DNA of 27,518 nt from Chloroflexia bacterium (GCA_025927935.1 JAICKM010000012.1:1-27518), one strand, 5' to 3'; counted from the first letter of the stretch, positions 13,600 to 23,075 are shown. Translations and numbers: made by a program. The notes: generated from the letters alone by a model not told the origin.

Positions 13600-16167
13600 C
13601 TCGACAAGCTGGCGGGTGATCGCCAGCCCCAGGCCCGTGCCGCCCCGGCTGCGCGGTCCCGCGCCGTCCACCTGGTAAAAGCGGTCGAAAATCCGCGGCA
13701 TGGCGTGGGCGGGAATGCCCACGCCGGTGTCGGCCACGCGGACGACCAGCAGCCCCGATTCCACCGCCGCCGAGACGCGCACCCGCCCGCCCGCGGGCGT
13801 AAACTTCACCGCGTTGCCCAGCAGGTTGGTGAGGATCTGGATGATGCGCTGGCGGTCCCCACGAATGGGCGGCAGGCTTTCGGGCAGCGCCGCTTCCAAG
13901 TGCAGACTCAGCTCGGTGGCCTGCGGGTGCAACGTCTGTATCACCTGCTCGACCAATTCGTTCGGGTGGAGCACTTCCCAGGTGAAAGTCATCCGCCCGG
14001 CGTCGATGCGCGACACGTCCAGCAAGTCGTTGATCAGGTGGGTCAACCGGTCGGCTTCGGCGTCGGCCACCTCCAGGCATTCGCGCTGCTGCACCGTCAG
14101 CGGCCCCAGGTCCTCGACCAGCACCAGTTTGACAAAGCCCTTGATAGACGTGAGCGGGGTGCGCAACTCATGGGAGACCATGCTGATGAAATCGGTCTTG
14201 AGTTCGCTCAACCGGCGCAGTTCGGTGATGTCGTGGAACACTGCCAGCCCGCCGGTGATAATGTAGCCCGCGCCGATGACCGGCAAAAAGCTGAACTCCA
14301 GCGTCATCCGCTCCGCCCGGCGCACGTTCAACTCCCCGCGATAGACGGTGCCTTCGCCCAGCACGGATCCCAGGAGATCGGCCGGCCGGTCGCCGGTCCC
14401 ATACTCCAGCGGGTAAGGCGAGAGGGCCAGGGCTTTCAGCAAGTTCATGCCGATGCTGGCCGTAAACGGCACGTTAAACATGCGATCGGCCACCGGATTG
14501 GCCAGGATAATGTCGCCTGCGGCATCGGTTACGATCAGCCCATCGCTCATGCTCTGGATCGTCGTGGTCAGGGTCGCCTTTTCGGCGCGCAGGCGCTCGA
14601 ACAGGAGAGCATTTTGCATTGCGTTGGCGGCCTGGGAAGCGAAGACCAGCAGCAGTTCGGCCTCGACGGGCGACCAGTGACGGGGCGTCTCGCCATACAC
14701 GCAGAGCACCCCCAACACGCGGCCCTGGCTGATCAACGGGACGGCCAGAATGGAGCAGAACTCCAGAGAACCAGAGTCGCCGGCCTCCGGAGCCATGATT
14801 GCCTCGGTGCGGATATCGTAGACTTCCACGGGCCGGGCGGACACCATGACCCGGCCCACGCAGCCCTCGCCGCGGGCCACCCGCGTCCCGCGCACGAACG
14901 CCTCGCTTAACCCCACGGCGGTGCGCACCGTCAGCACTTCCTGTTTCTCGTCGGGGACAAAGACAGCACCCATATGGGTGCCGAGCAGACTGCTGGCATT
15001 GCCCAGCACCGTCCGCAACACCTGGTCGTAGTCTAATTGCGAGATAATCGCCCGCGAGGTATCTTGCAGCACGGTCAACTGATGGAGGCGCTGCTGGGCG
15101 CGCTCATAGAGGCGGGCATTGGCAATGGCCGACGCCGCCTGCTGCCCCAGCAACATCAGCAACGAGATATCTTCGTCGCTATACGCGCGGTCGGCGCGAT
15201 ACTCTCCCACCTCCAGCACGCCGAACAATTCGTCCTGCCAGAGTAACGGGATGGCGACCAGCGCGTGTACGGCGGGTTCCGTCGCGGAGCTTCCGTATTC
15301 CCACTGCTGATAATCACGGAGCACCAGCGCGCGGCGATCCTGGGCGGCGCGCCCGGCCAGGCCCTCGCCCAGCCGGAGCGCCGGCCGGCCGGTATCGAGC
15401 AGCGCGGGCAGCGGTGTACCGGCCTCCATGTGCAACGTGCGCAACTGCGGGTCCCACAGGGCCAGAACACCAAACGACGCCTCGACCAGATCAACGGCGC
15501 AGCGGACGGTGGCCCGGAGCACAGTCGGCAGGTCGAGCGTAGCACCAATGGCGGCGCCGGTCGATTGCAACATGCCCATGCGCTGCGCCCAGCGCACGGT
15601 TTCCAGATAGAGGCGCGCGTTGCGCAAGGTCACGCGGACCTGGTCGAGGAACAGGCGCATCGCCGTCGTGCGCGCGCCGGAGGGCACGGGAACATCGGGC
15701 GCCAGCAGGTGGAGCAGCAGCGGCCCCTCCGGCTCCAGGCGCAGCGTCAGCAGCACGCGCAACCCCTGCTGGGCCGCCACGGCGAGCGGGGCCGGCGGCA
15801 GCATACTGTGCAGATCGCGCCAGGCGGCCAGGGGATCGTAGTTCGGCGTGATGGTGGGCAAGGAGAGCGTGGAGTAGGCGTCGCCCAACTGCGACTCGGC
15901 GGCCATGCCGATAATCTCGGCCAGGTCCGCATCGAGGTTGCGCCGGGCCGGCACGCGCCAGGCCAGGCCACCCCGCTCGCGCACGCAGATGAGCGCGGCC
16001 GCGGCCCCACTCAGCGCCAGGATGCCGTCCAGCGCCAGATCATAGATGCGCGGCACATCCAGGGTCAACGCCAGTTCACGGCCATAGGTCGCCAGCAGAT
16101 CCATGTACTCGACCGCTGAAAGGCCGGCGCGATCCTTCAGTTGCGGGTCCCGTGGAGCGTCCATCAT
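13516..16167 (-). CDS. Multi-GAF/PAS sensor histidine kinase
   Basis: An 883-residue soluble sensor kinase with no transmembrane segment. Order: a divergent GAF-like region (about 25-185), GAF2 (about 195-350, beginning LQSTGAAIGATLDL), GAF3 (about 365-520), PAS (about 530-650), HisKA with FISMVSHELRTPLTSI and the phospho-acceptor His666, and HATPase_c with NAVKFTPAGGRV (N box), DTGVGIP (G1), FDRFYQVDG (F box) and GGTGLGLAI (G2). All kinase motifs are intact. It begins three bases after the stop of the REC-GGDEF gene, so that response regulator is the obvious partner. GAF domains may bind small ligands or chromophores; no bilin-binding Cys is apparent. The 3' end overlaps the convergent flavoprotein gene by 84 bp. 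Confidence 0.93.
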   Translation of the reverse strand: MMDAPRDPQLKDRAGLSAVEYMDLLATYGRELALTLDVPRIYDLALDGILALSGAAAALICVRERGGLAWRVPARRNLDADLAEIIGMAAESQLGDAYSTLSLPTITPNYDPLAAWRDLHSMLPPAPLAVAAQQGLRVLLTLRLEPEGPLLLHLLAPDVPVPSGARTTAMRLFLDQVRVTLRNARLYLETVRWAQRMGMLQSTGAAIGATLDLPTVLRATVRCAVDLVEASFGVLALWDPQLRTLHMEAGTPLPALLDTGRPALRLGEGLAGRAAQDRRALVLRDYQQWEYGSSATEPAVHALVAIPLLWQDELFGVLEVGEYRADRAYSDEDISLLMLLGQQAASAIANARLYERAQQRLHQLTVLQDTSRAIISQLDYDQVLRTVLGNASSLLGTHMGAVFVPDEKQEVLTVRTAVGLSEAFVRGTRVARGEGCVGRVMVSARPVEVYDIRTEAIMAPEAGDSGSLEFCSILAVPLISQGRVLGVLCVYGETPRHWSPVEAELLLVFASQAANAMQNALLFERLRAEKATLTTTIQSMSDGLIVTDAAGDIILANPVADRMFNVPFTASIGMNLLKALALSPYPLEYGTGDRPADLLGSVLGEGTVYRGELNVRRAERMTLEFSFLPVIGAGYIITGGLAVFHDITELRRLSELKTDFISMVSHELRTPLTSIKGFVKLVLVEDLGPLTVQQRECLEVADAEADRLTHLINDLLDVSRIDAGRMTFTWEVLHPNELVEQVIQTLHPQATELSLHLEAALPESLPPIRGDRQRIIQILTNLLGNAVKFTPAGGRVRVSAAVESGLLVVRVADTGVGIPAHAMPRIFDRFYQVDGAGPRSRGGTGLGLAITRQLVELHGGRIWASSTLGEGATFTFTLPIAAH

Positions 16168-16170
16168 AGC

Positions 16171-17127
16171 CTACTGCGCATCCAGGCGGTCGTCGCCTTC
16201 ATTGGCACCCCGCCGATCCACAAAATAGCCGCTGCCCCCCAGTCGCTTGGCCGCCTTTTTCACCTGGGCGGCCAGTTGGCCCACTTCGAGATGCGACGTA
16301 AATGCGCGCCGCTCGTTGGTAATGACGCCAATCGAGAGGCTGGGTGGCCCAAAGCGGCGGGTGCGCCCCGCGCGATCCTGGCCCACGAAGCCGTTGGGCG
16401 CGCCCGCCGCGGCACACAGGGCGGCGGCCTCACGGTCAAACTGCTTGATCGCCTGCTCGCAAATGACCACGATGTCCTCGGGCGGCGCAATGGCGACAAA
16501 ATCGTCGCCACCGACATGGCCCAAAAACGCTGTCTCGCCACTACTCTCCATCACTGCGGTTTGGATGACGCGCGCCAGCATTTTGAGTAACTGATCGCCC
16601 CAGCTGAAGCCAAAGAAGTCGTTATATGCCTTAAAATCGTTGAGGTCAAAATAGAACAGCGCGAACCGCTCGTCGGGCGCGGCGATGCGTTCGCGGATAG
16701 CCCGCTCGATCAGTGTGTTGCCCGGCAACTGGGTCAGCGGGTTAATCTGGCCGCGCTCGGTGGCTTTGCGCAGTTGCACGTTGACCCGCGCCAGCAACTC
16801 TTGCGGCTCAAACGGCTTGGTCATGTAATCGTCCGCGCCCGCGTCGAGGCTGGCGACCTTGTTATCGACGGCGTCCACGGCGGTGAGGAAAATAATGGGG
16901 ATATGCGCGGTGTTGGGATTGGCCCGTAACCCGCGACAGACATCCAGGCCGCTCATATCGGGCAGCATCCAATCGAGCAAGATGAGATCCGGGCGTTCGT
17001 GGGAAACGGCGGCCAGCGCGTGGCTGCCGTCTTCCGCCACACTGACGGCATGGCTACGGGTTTCCAACGTGGTACGGACGACGCGCCGTACCGCAGGCTC
17101 ATCATCTACAACAAGAATCGTCGCCAT
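16171..17127 (-). CDS. Response regulator with variant GGDEF domain
   Basis: A 318-residue protein. The receiver domain (1-120) has D8/D9, phospho-acceptor D52 (LILLDWMLPDMSG), the T82 region and K104 (TKPF). The GGDEF domain follows (about 128-305): LTQLPGN, FALFYFDLNDFKAYND, WGDQLLKMLARVI and the signature GHVGGDDF (203-210), then LSIGVI. The signature has GGDDF rather than GG[DE]EF, and the inhibitory RxxD site is absent, so cyclase activity is uncertain; it may bind GTP or c-di-GMP precursors as a sensor, or be a weak cyclase. It is presumably phosphorylated by the kinase encoded three bases downstream. A TATAAT at 17247-17242 could serve it. Confidence 0.9.
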   Translation of the reverse strand: MATILVVDDEPAVRRVVRTTLETRSHAVSVAEDGSHALAAVSHERPDLILLDWMLPDMSGLDVCRGLRANPNTAHIPIIFLTAVDAVDNKVASLDAGADDYMTKPFEPQELLARVNVQLRKATERGQINPLTQLPGNTLIERAIRERIAAPDERFALFYFDLNDFKAYNDFFGFSWGDQLLKMLARVIQTAVMESSGETAFLGHVGGDDFVAIAPPEDIVVICEQAIKQFDREAAALCAAAGAPNGFVGQDRAGRTRRFGPPSLSIGVITNERRAFTSHLEVGQLAAQVKKAAKRLGGSGYFVDRRGANEGDDRLDAQ

Positions 17128-17241
17128 CCCTTGCCGCCTTCCAGAACGCTAATTGGCCCCATCGGCATCCGCGCCGGGGCTACAGGAATCGTCCTACCCG
17201 CGCCGGGCGCCGCTCATTGCGAATCGCCCCGCACCGCTGCT

Positions 17242-17247
17242 ATTATA
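17242..17247 (-). promoter_or_regulatory. Candidate -10 box for the REC-GGDEF/kinase pair
   Basis: A perfect TATAAT on the minus strand directly behind the stop codon of the histidine phosphatase gene and 115 bp before the REC-GGDEF start. No good -35 is seen at 16-18 bp (best TTCAGT), so it would be weak or activator-dependent. Confidence 0.35.
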
Positions 17248-17249
17248 CT

Positions 17250-17816
17250 CTACTCGACGTGATACTGAACGGTCAGCACCGCGAATGTGGGCGGCGCCAG
17301 CACCACGAAGGCGGGCAGGCCCAGCCGCTGCCAGAAGGGGTAGGGATCGATGCCCGCCACCTGGGCCAGATATAACGCCATCACTGTGCCGTGGGCGGCC
17401 ACCGCGACCGGCGCGTCCGGGTAGGCGGCCAGCACGGCGTCGATAGCGCGGGTAAAGCGGTCCCGCGTCTGCGCGGCGGTCTCCTGGCCCAGCACCAGCA
17501 TGTCGGGCTGGGCAAAAAACGCCGCCACGCGCGCCTGAAACGCGGCCCGGTCGAGCAGTCCCACATTGCGCCGGTCGTGCTCGTGCAAGCCGTCCATCGC
17601 CGCCTGGGGCACGGCTAGCTGCTCGGCCACGATCTGCCCGGTTTCGACCGCCTTTGGCTCGACACTGGTGATGATCGCCCGCGGCTGGTACGGCGCCAGG
17701 GCGGCGGCCAGCGGCACGCAACGCGCCCGCCCGACCGCGGATAAGTGCCAGGCCCGCGCCGGCACCTGGGGCACAATTTCGGGTGCCGAGTGGCGCACGA
17801 GAATCAGGTGGCTCAA
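17250..17816 (-). CDS. Histidine phosphatase family protein (phosphoglycerate-mutase-like)
   Basis: A 188-residue member of branch 1 of the histidine phosphatase superfamily. The catalytic RHS motif is at residues 8-10 (His9 forms the phospho-intermediate). The second core histidine is in AAHGTVM (H142), and a likely acid is E79 in GLHEHDRRN. The usual SPLRRAxET reads SVEPKAVETG, with Lys in place of Arg. The length fits small phosphatases of this family (SixA/CobC/PhoE-like), not glycolytic mutase. The start overlaps the stop of the PAS-GGDEF-EAL gene in ATGA, so the two are translationally coupled. Its location inside a c-di-GMP and phosphorelay cluster allows a role as a phospho-protein or nucleotide phosphatase, but the substrate is unknown. 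Confidence 0.88.
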   Translation of the reverse strand: MSHLILVRHSAPEIVPQVPARAWHLSAVGRARCVPLAAALAPYQPRAIITSVEPKAVETGQIVAEQLAVPQAAMDGLHEHDRRNVGLLDRAAFQARVAAFFAQPDMLVLGQETAAQTRDRFTRAIDAVLAAYPDAPVAVAAHGTVMALYLAQVAGIDPYPFWQRLGLPAFVVLAPPTFAVLTVQYHVE

Positions 17817-20800
17817 GGCAGACGCGGCCCCGGCAAGTCGGGTTGGGCGCCGCCCTGGTAGAAACCTTGCCCGTAGGTCACGCCGATGTCGCGCAGGATG
17901 CGCCAGACAGCGGCGGTCTCCACAAACTCGGCCACGGTTTCCTTGCCCAGCGAATTCGCCAGCGTATGCATGGCCTGGACAATGTTGCGGTTGCTGAGGT
18001 CTTCTTCCAGCGTGCGAATGAACGAGCCGTCGATCTTGATCTGATCGACGGGCAAGCTGCGCAGGTAGGCAAAGGACGTGAAGCCGACGCCGAAGTCGTC
18101 GAGGGCAAAGCGGCAGCCCAGCGCCTTGACCCGCCGGATCCAGCGTTCCGCGCGCACAAGGTCCTGCACCGCCGCCGTCTCAGTGATCTCGAAGCCGAGC
18201 CGCTCCGGCGCCACATTCGTCGCGCGCAGTTCCGTCTCGATGAATTCGAGTAATTCTTCATCGAGCAGACTGCATCCGGAGAGATTCATGAAGAGATGGA
18301 TATCGGGCCGGTCGGCCAGCGTGCGCACCACCTGGCGCACTACCCAGCGGTCCAGGGGCGGCATCAGGCCGAAGCGTTCGGCGGCGGAGATAAAGGCCCC
18401 CGGCGCGATAATCTCGCCGGCCTCCCCGCGCATGCGAATCAGGGCTTCATAGTGCACCACCGCGCTGTCGGTCAACCGGGCGACCGGCTGGAAGTAGAGC
18501 AACAGGCGGTCTTCGCGCAGCGCGTCCTTGATCCGGCGCACCCACTGATTGGCCTCACTCAACTGGAGGAAGGTGCCCTCATCAGGCTGGTAGAGCATCA
18601 CCCGGTTGCGGCCCTGTTGCTTGGCGCTGTACATGGCGATATCGGCCTGCGCCAGCAACACCTGGGACGTTTGCTGCCCGGTGATGGGCACCAGGCCAAT
18701 GCTCACGCCCAACTCGAAACTGTGGCCCGCGAACTGGAACCGGAAGGCATCGACGGTCTCACGCATGCGCTCGGCGATCTGCCGCGCCTGGGTCTCGTTG
18801 GTGCCTTCGAGGAGCACCGCGAACTCATCCCCACCCTGCCGGCTAATCAGATCGCCGTCCCGCACGTGCTCGGCCAGCAGGCCGGTCAGCGTGACCAGCA
18901 ACTGGTCGCCCGCGGCATGGCCCATCGTGTCGTTCACCAGCTTGAAGTTATCCAGGTCGAGAAAGAGCAGGGCGCTCTCCTGACCGCGTCGCGCCCGCGC
19001 CACCACGCGCTCCAGATTTTCTTCCAGCGCCCGCCGATTGGGCAGCCCTGTCAAGGGGTCATGGCTGGCGAGGTAGGTGATCTTCTGCTCATGATGCTTG
19101 CGCTCGGTCACGTCTTGCTTGATAGTGATGAAATGGGCGATCTCCCCGTGCTCGTTGAGGACGGGCGTAATGGTCTGCTCTTCCATATAGAGCGTGCCAT
19201 CCTTGCGCCGGTTCACCAACTCGCCCTGCCAGACCTGCCCTGCCAGGATCGTGCGCCACATTTCGGTGTAGAAAGCATCGTCCTGCGCGCCGGAGCGCAG
19301 CAAGCGCGGATTCTGCCCGATCGCTTCCTCGACGCTGTACCCGGTCAGCCGGGTAAAGGCCGGATTCACCCAGGTCATCATGCCGCGCCGGTCGGTGATG
19401 GCGATAGCGTTCGCCGCCGACTCCAGGGCGGTCGCCTGCAAGCGCAACTGGGCTTCGGCCTGTTTCCGTTCGGTAATATCGCGCGAACTGCACAGGATCC
19501 GGAAGGGCACCCCTTCGGCGTCATAGATCGGCGTGATCAGCGTTTCGAACCAGATGTCGACGCCCTGATCGCTCTTGCGCCGCCAGGCGATCTGCCCGGC
19601 GCGTCGCTCGGCGATTAATTCCGCGGTGGTGGCCCGGAAGCGGGCCAGATCGTCGGGGTGGACCCACTCGGCGCTGTCCTGCCCTATCAGACTTTCCGCC
19701 GTGCGCTTTAGCCGCTTCTCGTAAGACGGACTCACATACACAAACCGGCCACCGAGTTCGTGCAGGCTGATCAGGTCCTCCATGGAGTCGGCCAGCAAGC
19801 GATATTTTTCTTCGCTTTCCCGCAGGGCGTGTTCGGAGCGCTTGCGCTCGGTCACGTCGCGGGCGATGCCCTGGACCCCGACCGGACGGCCCTTGTCCCA
19901 CAGCAGGCGCGAGTTGACCTCGATCCAGACGGCCTGGCCCGTCTTGGTATGAGCCAGGACTTCATAGGGTTGCAGCGCCGGTTCGCGATCCTTGCTGCGC
20001 ACCCGGCGGAGCTTCTCCTGAATGCGGTGCTGGGCCGCCGCCAGATGCTCCGCATCGATAATCGCCGCGATGTTAAGCTGCGGTATTTCGGCGGCGGTGT
20101 AGCCGAACGTGCGCAGCGCCGCAGCGTTGGCCGAGGTCAGATTGCCCTGGAAGTCGTGCGTGTAGATGATGTCGTTGGCGTTTTCGATCAGTTCGCGGTA
20201 TTTCTCTTCGCTGTCGCGCAGCGCTTCCTCCGCGAGCTTCTTCTCGGTAATGTCGGTGGCAATAATCAGTCGCGCCGGGCGCCCATCAAAGACCAGGGCA
20301 TGCGAGGCCACATCCACCCAGAGATCGGCGCCGTTGCGGGTCTGATGCCGCCAGGTCCCGGCGTTACCGGTCGCCGGAAGCGGCCCCGCCAGCCAGTTGC
20401 GCAGGGCCGCGCGATCGGCGGGGGGCGCCAGCGCTCCGATGTCCATACTCAAGAATTCGTCGCGGCTGTAGCCGTAGCGCTCCAGCGCCGTGTCGTTCAC
20501 GGCCAGAAAGCGCAACGTCTGCACATCGTAGACCCACATGGCGTGCGGGTTCGCCTCGAACAACAGCCGGTACTTGGCCTCGCTCTCGCGCAGCGTCTCC
20601 GCGGCCTGCTTCGGCCCGGTCATGTCGCGGAAGGCCAGCACCGTGCCGACCACGGTACCGTCGAGGATAATCGGTGCCGAGGTATAGGCGACAGGGAAGA
20701 TAGTGCCGTCTTTGCGGGTATACACATCGTCGTCGTTGCGGACGACCTGCCCGTCTCGGATGCCTTGCAGCAGGGAGCAGTCGGCAGCCGGCAGCGGCGT

Positions 20801-21553
20801 ACCGTCGGCGCGCTGAAAGTGAATCAGTTCGTGCGGCGACCGGCCCAGCAGTTCGGCGGTGGTCCAGCCCAGCATACGCTCCGCGGCGGGGTTCATGAAC
20901 GTGAGCCGGGCCTCGCGGTCGAGCGCGTAGACCCCTTCGCCGAGGCTACCGGTAATCGCGTTGGTGAACGCAAGCTGGCGCCGCAGTTGGGCTTCGGCCT
21001 GCTTGCGCTCGGTAATATCGTGGACAATCGAGTAGAGTAGTTGGCGCCCGCCAATCGGCACCGGGCCGGAGTGCACCTCCACATCGCGCACGGCACCGGA
21101 GGCCAGGCGGTGGCGGAAGTAAAAATAACTGCGCTGTTCGACCATGGCCCGGCCCAACTGGCCGGCCAGGTCCTCCTGGGAGAGCATATTGATTTCATGC
21201 AGGGTCATGCGGGTCAGCACATCGCGTGGATAGCCGTAGAACTCGCAGGCGGCGGGGTTGGCGTCCACAATCACCATGGTCATCGGATCGATGAGCAGCT
21301 TGATCGCCTGGTTTTTCTCGAACATATCGCGATAGCGCTGTTCGCTTTCGCGCAAGGCTTCGTCGGCCTGGCGCCGCCGGGCGAAAGCCTGCTGGAGTTG
21401 GGTAATCAACGGCAACAATTCGGCGTTGCCCTGCCGGCGGGCCTGGTCCGCCGCCCGCTCGATGGTCCGCAGGAGATCGGCGTCAGTCGGTAGGTCCGTC
21501 GCATCCTGGACCGGGGCCCCAGGTAACTCTTCACGCGCGGATGACCCAGTCAT
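17813..21553 (-). CDS. Multi-PAS GGDEF-EAL protein (bifunctional c-di-GMP enzyme)
   Basis: A 1246-residue cytoplasmic protein. An N-terminal helical region (1-70) is followed by about six tandem PAS/PAC modules (70-820); most end in the PAC wording DITERKQAEAQL or a variant. Then come GGDEF (about 830-995, intact GGDEF at 907-911 with the inhibitory RxxD R898-D901 five residues before it) and EAL (about 1010-1245, EAL at 1036-1038, FMNLSG, FEITET, ALDDFGVGFTSFAYL, QIKIDGSF, AEFVETA, YGQGF). All metal and catalytic residues expected for c-di-GMP phosphodiesterase are present, so both synthesis and breakdown are possible. The ATG at 21553 has GAGG seven bases upstream; an in-frame TTG at 21616 is rejected. 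It ends in an ATGA overlap with the phosphatase gene. Confidence 0.95.
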   Translation of the reverse strand: MTGSSAREELPGAPVQDATDLPTDADLLRTIERAADQARRQGNAELLPLITQLQQAFARRRQADEALRESEQRYRDMFEKNQAIKLLIDPMTMVIVDANPAACEFYGYPRDVLTRMTLHEINMLSQEDLAGQLGRAMVEQRSYFYFRHRLASGAVRDVEVHSGPVPIGGRQLLYSIVHDITERKQAEAQLRRQLAFTNAITGSLGEGVYALDREARLTFMNPAAERMLGWTTAELLGRSPHELIHFQRADGTPLPAADCSLLQGIRDGQVVRNDDDVYTRKDGTIFPVAYTSAPIILDGTVVGTVLAFRDMTGPKQAAETLRESEAKYRLLFEANPHAMWVYDVQTLRFLAVNDTALERYGYSRDEFLSMDIGALAPPADRAALRNWLAGPLPATGNAGTWRHQTRNGADLWVDVASHALVFDGRPARLIIATDITEKKLAEEALRDSEEKYRELIENANDIIYTHDFQGNLTSANAAALRTFGYTAAEIPQLNIAAIIDAEHLAAAQHRIQEKLRRVRSKDREPALQPYEVLAHTKTGQAVWIEVNSRLLWDKGRPVGVQGIARDVTERKRSEHALRESEEKYRLLADSMEDLISLHELGGRFVYVSPSYEKRLKRTAESLIGQDSAEWVHPDDLARFRATTAELIAERRAGQIAWRRKSDQGVDIWFETLITPIYDAEGVPFRILCSSRDITERKQAEAQLRLQATALESAANAIAITDRRGMMTWVNPAFTRLTGYSVEEAIGQNPRLLRSGAQDDAFYTEMWRTILAGQVWQGELVNRRKDGTLYMEEQTITPVLNEHGEIAHFITIKQDVTERKHHEQKITYLASHDPLTGLPNRRALEENLERVVARARRGQESALLFLDLDNFKLVNDTMGHAAGDQLLVTLTGLLAEHVRDGDLISRQGGDEFAVLLEGTNETQARQIAERMRETVDAFRFQFAGHSFELGVSIGLVPITGQQTSQVLLAQADIAMYSAKQQGRNRVMLYQPDEGTFLQLSEANQWVRRIKDALREDRLLLYFQPVARLTDSAVVHYEALIRMRGEAGEIIAPGAFISAAERFGLMPPLDRWVVRQVVRTLADRPDIHLFMNLSGCSLLDEELLEFIETELRATNVAPERLGFEITETAAVQDLVRAERWIRRVKALGCRFALDDFGVGFTSFAYLRSLPVDQIKIDGSFIRTLEEDLSNRNIVQAMHTLANSLGKETVAEFVETAAVWRILRDIGVTYGQGFYQGGAQPDLPGPRLP

Positions 21554-21684
21554 CAAGGTGCCTCGTTTTCTACATTGGTGATGGGGACGGGACCCAGGGG
21601 CGCATGCTTGCCACAAACGAGCCGAACCCAGCTTACCCTACACAGGAGGAGAACATCGTACCGGCAAGCCGGCGCTCCTTGACA

Positions 21685-21707
21685 CGCCCGCCCTTACCGG
21701 GCGGGCG
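21685..21707. other. GC-rich hairpin between ndh and the PAS-GGDEF-EAL gene
   Basis: A perfect 9-bp stem, CGCCCGCCC (21685-21693) with 21699-21707, around the loop TTACC. A second small hairpin, CCGGC-AA-GCCGG, lies at 21661-21672. They stand 80 bp behind the ndh stop codon and could end the ndh transcript or lie in the leader of the next gene; no T-tract is present. Confidence 0.4.
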
Positions 21708-21785
21708 CTATAACCGGACCCAGGAATGATCCGGCCGGACGAGTCCCGGCATTCTCTTAAGAATACCATATTTTGACCGATTCGT

Positions 21786-23075
21786 TTACTCGTCACTGGA
21801 AATCAGGCGCACGCCTCGATCATAGGTGAAGTAGTTATAGATCCAGTTCGCCAGCACGATGAGGCGGTTACGGAAGCCGATCAGATAAATCAGGTGGACG
21901 AACAGCCAGCCGAACCAGGCCACCACGCCGCTCAGCCGGATACCGAAAGCATCGAACACGGCGGCCCGCCGCCCGATAGTCGCCATGCTTCCTTTGTCGA
22001 AGTAGTGGAAGGGCTGCATGGGGCGGCCCGCCATCTGCGCCAGGATGTTCCGCGCCGCCTGCCGGCCCTGCTGGATCGCCACGGGGGCCACCTGCGGGTA
22101 GGGTTGGTTGCCCTTGTAGCCTTCCAGGTAGGCCAGGTCGCCGATGGCAAAGACCTCCGGGTGGCCGGGCACATTCAACGTAGGCAGGATCTTGACCCGC
22201 GCCCCGCGCCCGAGCGGCAGATCTAGCGCATCGACCAGATGCGCGCTGCGGATGCCCGCCGCCCAGACGACGGTATGGGTCGGCAGCGTCCGCCCGCCGG
22301 CAAATTCCACGGTGTGTGCGCTCACCGATTGCACGGGGGCGTTCAGCATCACTTCCACGCCCAGTTGCGCCAACCGGCGCCGCGCGGCGCGTTGGAGCGA
22401 CTCCGGGAAAGCCGCCAGCACGAGGTCGGTGGCTTCCACCAGCACCACGCGGGCCTTGCCCACGTCGAGCATTGGATAATCCTTACGCAGCACCTGGTGG
22501 ATCAGTTCGGCCATAGCGCCCGCCAGTTCCACCCCAGTCGGCCCCGCGCCGACGATCACGAAAGTGAGCAACGCCTGGCGCCGGGCCGGGTCCGTCTCGC
22601 CCACCGCGGCCTCGAACGATGAGAGGATGCGGTTGCGCAGGCGCTCGCCGTCGCCGATGTCCTTCAGGCCATAGGTGTGTTCGGCCAGGGCGTCGTTGCC
22701 GAAGTAATTGTTGGCGCTGCCCGCCGCCAGGATCAGGTAGTCATAGGCAATCTGCCGGTCGCCGGTATGCACCAGGCGCCGATCCAGGTCGATGCCCTCG
22801 ACCTGGCACATACGGAAGCTGATGTTGCGAAAGCGGCGGACAATGGCGCGCATCGGGTAGGCGATGGACTCCGGCTCCAGGCCCGCCGTCGCCACCTGGT
22901 AGAGCAGCGGCCAGAAGCCGTGGTAGTTATTGCGGTCCACGATCAGCACCTGGGCCGGCGTGCCCGCCAGAGTGCGCACCGCGCTGAGTCCGCCGAATCC
23001 GGCCCCGATGATCACCACCCGCGGACGCTGCGTCCGCGCCGCGGGCGCCTGGCGCTCCGGTGTTGCGACTGCCAT
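21786..23075 (-). CDS. ndh: Type II NADH dehydrogenase (NDH-2)
   Basis: A 429-residue membrane-attached flavoprotein that passes electrons from NADH to quinone without pumping protons. The FAD motif is VVIIGAGFGGLSA (20-32) and the NADH motif FVIVGAGPTGVELAGAMAEL (172-191). AAGSANNYFG, WAAGIR and FAIGDLA (second FAD contact) are in place, followed by the quinone-site-like QVAPVAIQQG. The C-terminal stretch WFGWLFVHLIYLIGFRNRLIVL forms the amphipathic membrane anchor. The length matches the family. GGAGA lies six bases before the ATG at 23075. It is divergent from the ABC-F gene. It could equally be called an FAD-dependent oxidoreductase of the Ndh class; quinone use is inferred. Confidence 0.92.
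   Translation of the reverse strand: MAVATPERQAPAARTQRPRVVIIGAGFGGLSAVRTLAGTPAQVLIVDRNNYHGFWPLLYQVATAGLEPESIAYPMRAIVRRFRNISFRMCQVEGIDLDRRLVHTGDRQIAYDYLILAAGSANNYFGNDALAEHTYGLKDIGDGERLRNRILSSFEAAVGETDPARRQALLTFVIVGAGPTGVELAGAMAELIHQVLRKDYPMLDVGKARVVLVEATDLVLAAFPESLQRAARRRLAQLGVEVMLNAPVQSVSAHTVEFAGGRTLPTHTVVWAAGIRSAHLVDALDLPLGRGARVKILPTLNVPGHPEVFAIGDLAYLEGYKGNQPYPQVAPVAIQQGRQAARNILAQMAGRPMQPFHYFDKGSMATIGRRAAVFDAFGIRLSGVVAWFGWLFVHLIYLIGFRNRLIVLANWIYNYFTYDRGVRLISSDE

Noticed and set aside
15265..16119. Plus-strand open frame opposite the histidine kinase gene
   Set aside because: Composition is Gln/Arg/His/Gly-rich without motifs; the opposite strand encodes intact GAF domains.
18296..19618. Plus-strand open frame of about 440 codons opposite the PAS-GGDEF-EAL gene
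   Set aside because: No recognisable domain and no ribosome binding site; it mirrors the conserved GGDEF/EAL and PAS coding sequence.
21616..21725. TTGACA and TATAAC on the plus strand (21677-21715) as a promoter
   Set aside because: The spacing is 24 bp, the interval is a hairpin, and no plus-strand gene follows.
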